Shown here: positions 53,001 through 61,077 of the stretch, one piece after another
Position numbering within the stretch: position 1 is the stretch's first letter
Layout of the letters: each line of letters opens with the position of its first letter
The notes under the pieces: model-generated
Told to the model about the DNA's origin: nothing
Databases searched by the model: none
What the model saw: only the letters and a program-made list of their open reading frames with translations
NCBI RefSeq assembly: GCF_002250055.1
Contig: NZ_CP018866.1
Location: forward strand, 326,001-390,000
Direction: 5' to 3'
DNA length: 64,000 nucleotides
From: Sutcliffiella cohnii
Lineage (GTDB): Bacteria; Bacillota; Bacilli; Bacillales; Bacillaceae_I
Made by a program: the position numbers and the translations under genes

Positions 53001-53061
53001 GAAGAACAGGGGCAATGATTGTTACACGTACAAATAAGTCAGAAGTAGTAAAGGTATTAAT

Positions 53062-53190
53062 TTAGGAAGATATGAAGAAGTAATTTATGCAATTGAGAAT
53101 GCAATCAAGCATGATCCGATAAATCTTTTGTACTATTTGCATAAAGATCACTCTCTTGAATTGTTAGAAAAAACACGAAGGAGAACAAAC
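53062..53190 (+). pseudogene. TPR-protein fragment
   Basis: LGRYEEVIYAIENAIKHDPI and NLLYYLHKDHSLELLEK read like one tetratricopeptide unit and the start of the next, without start or stop signals. The rest is gone. Confidence 0.4.
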
Positions 53191-53192
53191 AA

Positions 53193-54458
53193 ATGGAAGA
53201 TAGAAATATGTTCAAAGAAGAACTACATAAAAAGAATTCCTTTATGCTTTTAAATGTTCGATTAGAAAGTGGATATAAGTATGAAGATGGTCAAGTTGTC
53301 TACACTGAAACTCAAATACGTAATATCGAAATTGAGAACGGCAATATTATAAAAATACAAGATACGAATCTACCATATAGAAGAGATATAGATTGTTATG
53401 ATGCGAAGGGGATGCTTCTTCTCCCTGCTTTTAAGGAAATGCATATCCATTTAGATAAAACCTATTATGGAGGTACTTGGAGGGCTGCGGCAAATCGAAA
53501 AAGTATTTTTGACATGATTGAATTGGAAGAAAAGCTACTACCAGAATTGCTTCCAACAACACAAGAACGTGCGGAAAAATTAATTGAACTAATCCTGAGC
53601 TACGGTTCAACAAATGTTCGAAGTCATTGTAATATCGACCAGACTGTCGGGCTAAATAATCTTGAAAAATTAAATGCAGCCTTACAGAATTATTCAGAAA
53701 AAATATCACATGAAATCGTAGCTTTTCCTCAACATGGATTGCTTCGTTCAAATGTAAAAGGACTATTACGAGAGGCTATGGACCTTGGAGTAACACATGT
53801 TGGAGGTCTTGATCCAACCGTAGTGGACGGAAATATGGAGAAGTCTTTGGAAACAATGGTACAAATCGCAGTAGACTATAACGTAGGCATTGATATTCAT
53901 CTTCATGAGGGTGGGGAATCGGGCATAAAAGCCATTAGTAGGTTGGCAGATTTTACGGAAGAGGCAGGACTAGAGGGAAAAGTAACAATCAGCCATGCGT
54001 TCTCACTTGCATCGTTATCGGAAGAATCAGGTATTAAGCTTGCAAACCGGCTTGCTTCATTAGGTATTTCAATTGCCTCATCTGTTCCAATTGGTAAAAC
54101 TGTCATGCCAATACCTCTCCTTCAAGAGCAAGGAGTAGAAGTCCTTCTTGGAAATGATAGTATAACAGATCATTGGTCACCGTTTGGGGTGGGAGATATT
54201 CTTCAGAAAGCACATCTTGCAGCACAATTATATGGTTGGAGCAATGAGTATGATTTATCGCGTGCCTTATCACTTGCTACAAGAGGCATTACACCTTTAG
54301 ATAAAGAAGGAAATCAAATCTGGCCAAAGGTTGGAGATGAAGCCACTGCTGTCCTTGTACCTGCGAGTTGTTCTGCAGAAGCTGTAGCACGTTTGTCAAA
54401 GCGCGTTGCTGTACTACATAAAGGTGTCTTTTCTTCAGGTTCGTTAGAAAAAAAGTAG
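53193..54458 (+). CDS. Amidohydrolase, cytosine-deaminase-like
   Basis: 421 aa. Metal-dependent hydrolase of the CodA/TrzA-type: LLLPAFKEMHIHLDKTYYGG (HxH metal ligands plus the family LDK), HLHEGG (His), ISHAFSL (His) and the catalytic Asp in LLGNDSITDHW, followed by GDEATAVLVP. Deaminates or hydrolyses a nucleobase-like or small N-heterocyclic substrate in the cytoplasm. GAAGGAG site. Stands alone with a terminator. No signal peptide, so not a secreted enzyme. Confidence 0.85.
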   Translation: MEDRNMFKEELHKKNSFMLLNVRLESGYKYEDGQVVYTETQIRNIEIENGNIIKIQDTNLPYRRDIDCYDAKGMLLLPAFKEMHIHLDKTYYGGTWRAAANRKSIFDMIELEEKLLPELLPTTQERAEKLIELILSYGSTNVRSHCNIDQTVGLNNLEKLNAALQNYSEKISHEIVAFPQHGLLRSNVKGLLREAMDLGVTHVGGLDPTVVDGNMEKSLETMVQIAVDYNVGIDIHLHEGGESGIKAISRLADFTEEAGLEGKVTISHAFSLASLSEESGIKLANRLASLGISIASSVPIGKTVMPIPLLQEQGVEVLLGNDSITDHWSPFGVGDILQKAHLAAQLYGWSNEYDLSRALSLATRGITPLDKEGNQIWPKVGDEATAVLVPASCSAEAVARLSKRVAVLHKGVFSSGSLEKK

Positions 54459-54596
54459 TTTTTTCACAAAGGTTCCATTTCTGATGGAGACGATCCTTTT
54501 AAGCCTAAAAGCCTTACCTAAGGCTCTTGTATTAATAAAGTTTAACTAGCCGAGTTGAGTTTGCGCTTCAAAATGATAAGAACCTTAAGAAATATA
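54459..54596. other. Short intergenic stretch
   Basis: Contains a minor AGCCTTA-CC-TAAGGCT hairpin near 54510; no gene. Confidence 0.4.
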
Positions 54597-54640
54597 GAAC
54601 GCCCCTCCCAATTCGAAACATGGAGGGGCGTTCTTTTTTT
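54597..54640 (+). terminator. Strong intrinsic terminator
   Basis: GAACGCCCCTCC ... GGAGGGGCGTTC with an approximately 13-nt loop and eight Ts. Confidence 0.92.
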
Positions 54641-54941
54641 TGCAAGAGTAAGTTTTTCAACGCTTATCGACAAGTAACTGACACTATTTAATTTCCTTTC
54701 ATGACACCCTTCGATATTTATTGCCAGGGAAATTGTAGAATCTCTGACTGGTCGACATTATAATGTTGTAAATATTCTTCATTTTTCGACTGTAATATAC
54801 TACTATTGTACTGGTATGATTATACTATAGTTATGGCAGTATATTTCTAGCTAATACTCTATTAATTTTTTCTTTATAATAGATAGCATAAAAGTAATGG
54901 TAAATTTTTCATGGGCTAGAATCATGTAAAGTGATTCTTAT
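54641..54941. other. Gene-free upstream region
   Basis: AT-rich leader of the two-gene operon at 54966; several TATAAT-like hexamers (near 54815-54835 and 54880) but no confident promoter and no repeat. Confidence 0.35.
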
Positions 54942-54965
54942 ATGAACGAAAGGTGTCTGAGTAAA

Positions 54966-56573
54966 ATGGAGGAAGGGAAAATCATTAAATTCCCAAACAT
55001 AAAAATAGTTGACGATGATTTCGAGGTCGAATTTGAGGTTGAGCATGGGACTGTAATAACAGAAGGTAAATCAGATAATATGGATGAAAAAGAAAGACAT
55101 ATTAAAGCTGGTCTTGATGAAGTGAACGGAATCTTGTCATCTAATAAAGAGAAGTTAGATAAGTTAAACGAGGGAATAGATAGACTTACGAATCATTCAG
55201 ATGGAATGGATTATATGGTTGCTGTTGGCAGTGGTGTGCTTGCGGGAATAATTGATTCATTTTGGGTTGGTGCTTTTAGCTTAGATCGTGGGAAAGAATG
55301 GAGCAATGATAAGGTTAATCAATTTGTTGTTAAGGTTGCGCAGTCTCAAGGTTACGAAGGGGATGATCTTCAAGGTGCAATTAGGTATCTTGAAAGTGGG
55401 GCAAAGCATAATGATCTTGATATAAAAGGATTTGGCACACCAAGTGATAGTGTCACTGATAAATTTGGAGGTGGTAAACAGCATCACTTAAGGGATTTTG
55501 CTCATCATCCCACACCTGTAGGTCTTATTTTTTCGATGCTCACACAGTTTAGTGGGAAAGCATATGGCACTGATAAAAACGGTTTTTTTATAATTGTCGA
55601 TGTGGAGGATAAGACTTTTATTGGTAAGGATGTTCCGCAAAAGCTCTTGTTTGGTACTGTTTTTTGGTTTTTTCATATGATTAGCGATATGGCAGGATCA
55701 AGTTCTAACCATGGTGCTGGAACTGGTTTGCCTGGACCATTGCTTTCTCTTTTAAAAGAAATGTCTTCATTGCCAATCTTTAACTCTATAAAAAATAAAG
55801 ACGGAGTCAAAGAATTTTCATTATGGATTTCTAAGCTGTTCAATGGCACTTTACTTGCCAAACGAGATTCAAATGGCAAAATTACTGAGCCGGTAAGGTT
55901 CGATCTGAGGGCTGAATTAGGAGTGGTATATGAACTCGGGCGTCAGGCAATCCCTGTTATTATAAACGAATGTATAGTACGAGCATTTTACTTCATTCGT
56001 AGGCTTGCTATGGTAATAAAAGAAAAAAATATAAGACAGGTAAGGCAATTAGCTCAAGTAGACTGGAATAAAACGTTGCCTTGGAGGAATCGCACCATTG
56101 TACGAATGCTCACAATAGCCACAGGCACATTTACTCTAATTGACTTAGGTGATGCAGCCATCCGCGGAGCAATCAAATCAGGTGGAAATCTAGCGATGTT
56201 TACAAAAGAATTTCTTTTGCGAGTAAACTTTGTTGGGGTCGGAAGGTTTGCTATTGCAGTTGGAACTGATTTCACTATGGGGTTAAAACAAAATAAACTC
56301 CGTAATGAACGAATGGCCATTCTTAGTGAACAGTTACACTTAATGAATGCTAAAATATACTATTTGCAAGCGGATGTATGGATAGCCGCAGAAAGTGCTG
56401 AAAAAACAATTAATGAAGCTCTTGGAATGATGGAAGAAACGACAAAGACTTTCATAGAGGCTCAGGAAGCAAACAGGCAATCGATGCAAAACATCGGCGA
56501 ATATAGACAGGGTATTAAAAAACATAATTCAGGGTTGATTGAAGAAATTAGCGATATTTTAAAATGGGGGTAA
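54966..56573 (+). CDS. Large protein of unknown family, first gene of a two-gene operon
   Basis: 535 aa from ATG 54966 (AAAGGTG upstream; ATG 54942 has no site). An acidic N-terminus, a coiled-coil stretch (LDEVNGILSSNKEKLDKLNE), a short hydrophobic segment (MVAVGSGVLAGIIDSFWVGAF), a conserved-looking His/Gly-rich centre (GGGKQHHLRDFAHHPTPVGL, SSNHGAGTGLPGP), then helical regions (AIRGAIKSGGNLAMF, FAIAVGTDFTMGL) and a C-terminal coiled coil. No known domain recognised. Six bases before its partner. Could be membrane-associated; defence or stress roles are inference only. Confidence 0.7.
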   Translation: MEEGKIIKFPNIKIVDDDFEVEFEVEHGTVITEGKSDNMDEKERHIKAGLDEVNGILSSNKEKLDKLNEGIDRLTNHSDGMDYMVAVGSGVLAGIIDSFWVGAFSLDRGKEWSNDKVNQFVVKVAQSQGYEGDDLQGAIRYLESGAKHNDLDIKGFGTPSDSVTDKFGGGKQHHLRDFAHHPTPVGLIFSMLTQFSGKAYGTDKNGFFIIVDVEDKTFIGKDVPQKLLFGTVFWFFHMISDMAGSSSNHGAGTGLPGPLLSLLKEMSSLPIFNSIKNKDGVKEFSLWISKLFNGTLLAKRDSNGKITEPVRFDLRAELGVVYELGRQAIPVIINECIVRAFYFIRRLAMVIKEKNIRQVRQLAQVDWNKTLPWRNRTIVRMLTIATGTFTLIDLGDAAIRGAIKSGGNLAMFTKEFLLRVNFVGVGRFAIAVGTDFTMGLKQNKLRNERMAILSEQLHLMNAKIYYLQADVWIAAESAEKTINEALGMMEETTKTFIEAQEANRQSMQNIGEYRQGIKKHNSGLIEEISDILKWG

Positions 56574-56579
56574 TGAAAC

Positions 56580-57677
56580 TTGAGTAATGAATTAGTTGTT
56601 TTGGAGGCAGATGATATATTACGATCTGGTATATCAGGTTTTAACGAAGAAGATTTACCTCTACAAATTCAAGGTCAAATAAGTAAACTCAACGAGCTTG
56701 ACAAGAGTGTTAAAGAAGCGATGGAAGCTGCAACGTTAGCAAAAGATTCCGCAATTAATGCAGGAAATAGATCAGCTGGCTTTGGAAAGAAAAAAGTTGC
56801 TATTGAAGAATTGCAATCGGCAGGACTAGATCTAGCAAAGGCTGTTCAGTCAGGAGCGGAAGCACAAAAAATTTCGTTTGAATTTCAAACGAAATTGGCT
56901 GAAATATCTAAATACCTCTTCGGACTTGGAGTCAGTAATATAGCTAGTAACCGGTTTGTTGTTCGTGAACTAGAAATGAGGTTAAAGGGTGCTTCTCGAG
57001 AAGAATTATCTGAATTCGCTCGACAAGAGTTAATGTCGGTTGTAAAGCAATTAAAGGAACAAGAAGATATACTTAGAAAAATAGAAAATCTCTCTGAAAC
57101 TACAAAAAATCATGATAAGACATTGAAAGACCAATCCCAAATAAACCAATCTATTGATGAACAGTTACGAGCCCAGGTAAAGAACGATATGTCGCACAGT
57201 GAACAGTTGAAGGTCTATGCAAAGACAAATAAAAGACTGGAAGAACAATTGAAGGCCCAAGCCGAACTAGACAGGATCCACAGTGAACAGATACAGGCTC
57301 AAGTAGAGATTAGTAAGCTACACGAAAAACAACTGAAAATTCAAGCAGAAACCGACATAAAACTTGAAGAGCAATTGCAAGCGCATGCGGAGATTGATAA
57401 CCAACATAGTGAGCAGTTAAAGGTACTAGCTGAAAATATAGACAAGCAGGAAGAACAATTAGGTAATTTTCATGAAAGGAATAATGAATTAAATGAACAA
57501 ATTAGAAATAATTTAGAAACTATTGAAGCACAGGAAAAAAAGATAAATTCTCTTAATAAAGAGATACTCAACTTGAAAACTTTATTAGATTCTAAAGCAA
57601 ATAATACATTATCAAAAATTACATTGTCTATTGCTATTATAGCTTTCATAGTATCTTTTGTTCATTTTCTTTTTTGA
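56580..57677 (+). CDS. Coiled-coil protein with 14-residue tandem repeats and C-terminal membrane anchor
   Basis: 365 aa from TTG 56580, GGGGGT upstream in the end of the preceding gene. N-terminal helical region (1-165; GNRSAGFGKKKVAIEELQSA), then about nine tandem 14-residue units (about 190-320; consensus EQLKAQAEIDxxHS), a further coiled coil, and one C-terminal membrane helix (ITLSIAIIAFIVSFVHFLF): a tail-anchored protein with a long rod in the cytoplasm. Partner of 54966-56573. Confidence 0.75.
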   Translation: MSNELVVLEADDILRSGISGFNEEDLPLQIQGQISKLNELDKSVKEAMEAATLAKDSAINAGNRSAGFGKKKVAIEELQSAGLDLAKAVQSGAEAQKISFEFQTKLAEISKYLFGLGVSNIASNRFVVRELEMRLKGASREELSEFARQELMSVVKQLKEQEDILRKIENLSETTKNHDKTLKDQSQINQSIDEQLRAQVKNDMSHSEQLKVYAKTNKRLEEQLKAQAELDRIHSEQIQAQVEISKLHEKQLKIQAETDIKLEEQLQAHAEIDNQHSEQLKVLAENIDKQEEQLGNFHERNNELNEQIRNNLETIEAQEKKINSLNKEILNLKTLLDSKANNTLSKITLSIAIIAFIVSFVHFLF

Positions 57678-57872
57678 CCGAGGAACAGGAATGTCGTTCT
57701 ACTCATTGTACAGGGCAAAATCTGAGCGAGATAAAGTAATTGAAGATACATTAATGAATAATTGGAAAAGTATAAATTACGGGTAACGGGATGGGACGAG
57801 GTGACAGGAATTGGCGTCCTACTCTGTTTATTGAATTTGAGGAATAAGAAATTTGCCATTCTTTAATGAAAA
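57678..57872. repeat. Two eroded copies of the dispersed repeat
   Basis: GAGGAACAGGAATGTCGTTC (57679) and GGGACGAGGTGACAGGAATT (57791) keep the family core only. No gene. Confidence 0.5.
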
Positions 57873-57995
57873 GTAGACTAAATACTGTACAAGAAACTAC
57901 TACACATAGTTAAAATTATTAGGCAATCTTCTGCGCCTATTTTGTTATTTTCTGGTATTATTTAAGTAAGGAAAATGAGAGTTTTGTTACGATGC
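57873..57995 (+). promoter_or_regulatory. Conserved promoter-like module, copy C
   Basis: AGTAGACTAAATACTG, CTGCGCC, TTATTTTCTGGTATTATTTAA: a diverged version of copies A (4098) and B (35193) with the extended -10 TGGTATTAT retained. Lies about 100 bases before the next gene. Confidence 0.4.
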
Positions 57996-58070
57996 AGAAG
58001 AGTGCAATAAGAATTGTGAATTATTATGACAAGGATATATTGGATTACATTGCAATATTGAGGTGACTTA

Positions 58071-58646
58071 ATGATAGAAGTTCGCACTTTTATTAGCAAA
58101 AACAACATATGGTTTAATGAAAAGCTTAGTAAATCAGAAATTGAGAGACAATTTATAAATTTTGAAGATAAGGATAAAGAATCAGAAATTAAGTTAGCAT
58201 TAAGATACCTGAACGATTATATAGATTTTTCTCCAAGAGGATTTATTAAAATAAAATTAAATCAACAAGAATTATTAGGAGAAGAAGAATTTGGTTATCT
58301 TAATGAATTGTGGAATAAGTATATTTCATTAATTACTTCTTATCTACTCGATGGTCATGCAATAGAATACTTAGATTACTATCATAAAAAAATTACTCTA
58401 GAGACATACGACGATACAAGCATACAATTACAAATCACAATGGTTCCAGAAGAAGAAGCTGAAAACCTCTCAATTAATAAATATAAAGGTTTCATCTTAC
58501 CTAAAGACGCATTTATATTAGCACTTTTGAGAAGTGCATATAACTATTATAAAAGGCTTTATAGTTATGCAGATAATGAAAAACTTATAATCAAAATGAA
58601 AGAACTTAGCAAATTATATAAGGACTATACTGGAAAAGATTTATGA
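58071..58646 (+). CDS. Hypothetical protein, 191 aa
   Basis: TGAGGTG precedes ATG 58071. Acidic, helical, soluble (KLSKSEIERQFINFEDKD, SIQLQITMVPEEEAENL, FILPKDAFILALLRSAYNYY). I do not recognise the family; the composition and size are like immunity or accessory-island proteins. Has the shared promoter module C upstream and its own terminator. Intact. Confidence 0.65.
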   Translation: MIEVRTFISKNNIWFNEKLSKSEIERQFINFEDKDKESEIKLALRYLNDYIDFSPRGFIKIKLNQQELLGEEEFGYLNELWNKYISLITSYLLDGHAIEYLDYYHKKITLETYDDTSIQLQITMVPEEEAENLSINKYKGFILPKDAFILALLRSAYNYYKRLYSYADNEKLIIKMKELSKLYKDYTGKDL

Positions 58647-58760
58647 GATTATATTATTTAAACTAACAGAATTATGTTGAATAAGACCTGTGCAATAGAA
58701 TGTAAGAAACTAACTAGGTTGAAGATAAATAGCTATCCAATAAGGTCAAATCATATCTGA

Positions 58761-58797
58761 GAGAGGTATCCAAAATAATTATTGGATACCTCTTTGT
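58761..58797 (+). terminator. Intrinsic terminator
   Basis: AGAGGTATCCAA ... TTGGATACCTCTTTG, 12-bp stem. Confidence 0.85.
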
Positions 58798-58885
58798 TAT
58801 TTTTGTTGAAGAAATTTTCTAATTTGTGTCGAATTTTTCTGTAAGAGAATTTGTAAAGTCTAGATTGATGTAACCATTTACAGTG

Positions 58886-59013
58886 TCAAAATGCAATCCA
58901 ATTTTTGACAATATCCTCTACATAAATTACAAGTGAATCCTTTACAGTAATATCTAGCGTCCTGCGTAATTCAATTCGCAATCTACTTTTCGGACAATTC
59001 CTGTCGACTTCAT
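58886..59013 (-). pseudogene. AbrB-like transition-state regulator remnant
   Basis: ATG 59013 with GGAGATAAT upstream starts MKSTGIVRKVD, the AbrB/SpoVT hallmark. A deletion then removes about seven residues (the ELGRIVIP part) and shifts the frame; the other frame continues RIELRRTLDITVKDSLVIYVE and stops at 58886. The DNA-binding swapped-hairpin core is lost. The rest of 58647-59181 holds nothing further. Confidence 0.65.
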
Positions 59014-59181
59014 TTAATTATCTCCTCAATGCATATATGGAAAAATGTTATCACCTTTATATTCCACGCTAGTCAATACATCGGATTGGATGCTAAAAAA
59101 TAGAGCAACTGAAATTCTTTTAAAGGTAAGAGGATTGTCCGCTCTCCGATTTGAATTTCATAGATTGATTAAGTAATCGTG

Positions 59182-60513
59182 TTATCCAGTTCTTTCGATA
59201 GAAACAGCTTTCGCTTGGCCACCAATCTTGGCAAATACGACCCCGATGATAGTCCCAAATAGTGCAGGAACAACCCACTCTAACCCTACACTAGCTAGTG
59301 GCAATACGGAACGAACCGTTTCGATTGGCCCCAAGTTTATGCCAAAGGCGTTTAACCCACTAATCACAGCAAATACCCCTGCAAAGGAAAGTGCGCTGAC
59401 ATAGACATTTCTTGAACCTTTAAACTGGTGATGGAAGAATGTTAGCACAATTAACACAATGGTTAGTGGATAAGCCGTCACCAAGAATGGAACAGACACT
59501 TTTAATATTTGGCTGAGGCCCATATTAGTCAGTGTAAAACCAATCAATGTCGTCACAAGTACAACCGTTTTATAATTTGCTTTAGGAATGAGTTTCGAGA
59601 AATATTGCCCACAAGCTGATGTTAGGCCAACAACGGTTGTAAAACATGCTAGTGTAAATATTAAACCGATTAGCACCGTTCCACTATTTCCAAATAAATT
59701 GAAAGAAACGGCTGAGAGAATTTGTGTACCATCTGCAAATTCACCGTTAATCGCCATTTTTCCACCTACAATACCGAGCGAAACATAGACAGTAGCGAGT
59801 AGAGTTCCTGCAATAAGAGAAGCTTTCAGCATGTAGCCTTTTAATTGTTTTTCATCCGAGACTCCACGCTGGCGTATTGACGTTAAAATAACAATCCCAA
59901 AAGCAAGTGCAGCCAAGGCATCCATCGTGTTGTACCCTTCTAAAAATCCTTTGAAAAATGCTCCAGCTTCATATCCACCAGTTGGTGCTAGGAACTTCCC
60001 GTCCAGTTGCATGAAACTAACAATACAAAGAATAACTATTGCAACGAGTAGGATTGGTGTGATAAAACGTCCCAGATATCGTTCTAGATTAGTAGGATTT
60101 AGACTAATGAGATAAACGAGTAAGAAAAATACAAAGGAAAACAATAGTAAAACAATGGTTGTATCGGTTCCATTCATGAAAGGTAAAGGCATTAGTCCCA
60201 TTTCAAAGGCAACATTTGCATTCCGTGGAATTGCTAAAAATGGACCGATAGATAAATAGACAATCACCATAAAAATAGTACTAAATACTGGATGAACTCG
60301 GTTACCGATCGCTTGAATACCTCCCTTAACACGGGCGATGGCAAATAGAACGACTAACGGCAAACCTACGGCAGTAAGAACAAATCCAATCATCGCTAAC
60401 CAAAAGGCTGTTCCAGATTGTGCACCTAAAAATGGTGGGAAAATCAGATTCCCAGCTCCAAAGAACATAGAAAATAATAATAAACCGATAAAAAATGAAT
60501 CAAACTTACGCAT
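59182..60513 (-). CDS. brnQ: Branched-chain amino acid carrier BrnQ
   Basis: 443 aa with twelve hydrophobic helices; MFFGAGNLIFPPFLGAQSG at residue 16-34, IGPFLAIPRNANVAFEMG, GYNTMDALAALAFGIVIL are BrnQ signatures. Na+-coupled uptake of Ile, Leu and Val. AAGGAGAGA site before ATG 60513. Controlled by the T-box leader upstream, consistent with its substrates. Confidence 0.95.
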   Translation of the reverse strand: MRKFDSFFIGLLLFSMFFGAGNLIFPPFLGAQSGTAFWLAMIGFVLTAVGLPLVVLFAIARVKGGIQAIGNRVHPVFSTIFMVIVYLSIGPFLAIPRNANVAFEMGLMPLPFMNGTDTTIVLLLFSFVFFLLVYLISLNPTNLERYLGRFITPILLVAIVILCIVSFMQLDGKFLAPTGGYEAGAFFKGFLEGYNTMDALAALAFGIVILTSIRQRGVSDEKQLKGYMLKASLIAGTLLATVYVSLGIVGGKMAINGEFADGTQILSAVSFNLFGNSGTVLIGLIFTLACFTTVVGLTSACGQYFSKLIPKANYKTVVLVTTLIGFTLTNMGLSQILKVSVPFLVTAYPLTIVLIVLTFFHHQFKGSRNVYVSALSFAGVFAVISGLNAFGINLGPIETVRSVLPLASVGLEWVVPALFGTIIGVVFAKIGGQAKAVSIERTG

Positions 60514-60541
60514 GTGTTTCTCTCCTTTTCGTTTTTTGAAT

Positions 60542-60815
60542 ACAAAAAAACCCGCCCCTTAAAATAAGGGACGAGTTTATACTCGCGTTACCACCCTAAT
60601 TCCGCAGAAAATAATAAACTGCAGCGCTCAGTCAACGTACTATCATACGTGTTCCATCGTAACGGCGGACAACCCGTCAAAGCTTACTAGATTTTCAGCT
60701 TTGCATCTCAGAGATGATTTTCAGATAGGGGCTGAACACCGACTTCCACCAAACGCCGGCTCTCTTTGGATCAGATTTCCTAACTTACTGTTCTCTTCAT
60801 CGATTTTTTGTATTA
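60542..60815 (-). promoter_or_regulatory. T-box riboswitch of brnQ, probable isoleucine specifier
   Basis: On the minus strand: Stem I with AGAGAGCCGGCGTTTGGTGG, the T-box sequence AGGGTGGTAACGCGAG (60582-60597) and a terminator stem ending in TTTTTTT (60546-60575). In the specifier-loop position GAAA-ATC-ATC the codon ATC (60716-60718) fits Ile. Uncharged tRNA binding would favour antitermination and brnQ expression. Confidence 0.88.
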
Positions 60816-60820
60816 AAGGA

Positions 60821-60849
60821 AATTTATCAGAAAAAACAAAACATGTCAA
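60821..60849 (-). promoter_or_regulatory. Promoter of the brnQ T-box transcript
   Basis: On the minus strand TTGACA, 17 bases, TAAATT, just upstream of the T-box leader. Confidence 0.7.
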
Positions 60850-60892
60850 TAGCTTTTTTTGAGAAGGGATGTGGGGATGATTACCGTCCCAC

Positions 60893-60985
60893 TTTATTGT
60901 AGGGACTAGGAGGACAGGAAAGCTCCACGCAGAAATTGGAAAATATGTGAAAGTTAAGGATGGGAAAGTAAATTTTTAAGCCTCT
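60893..60985. repeat. Dispersed repeat copy
   Basis: GGGACTAGGAGGACAGGAAA, CACGCAGAAATTGGAAAATA, TGTGAAAGTTAAGG; most like the copy at 63266. Confidence 0.65.
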
Positions 60986-61011
60986 TAAACTATTACCGAA
61001 TATTTTAATTT

Positions 61012-61045
61012 GTATATATTCAAATATTCATATATACATATATAG
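61012..61045. promoter_or_regulatory. Candidate ArsR-family operator
   Basis: ATATATTCAAATATTCATAT within a longer AT palindrome-rich stretch, the form of ArsR/SmtB operators (ATA...TATTC...), 35 bases before the SulP-arsR operon. Likely autoregulation; weak evidence. Confidence 0.4.
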
Positions 61046-61077
61046 TAAACACAATTTAAAACAAAGAAGGGTTTTTT

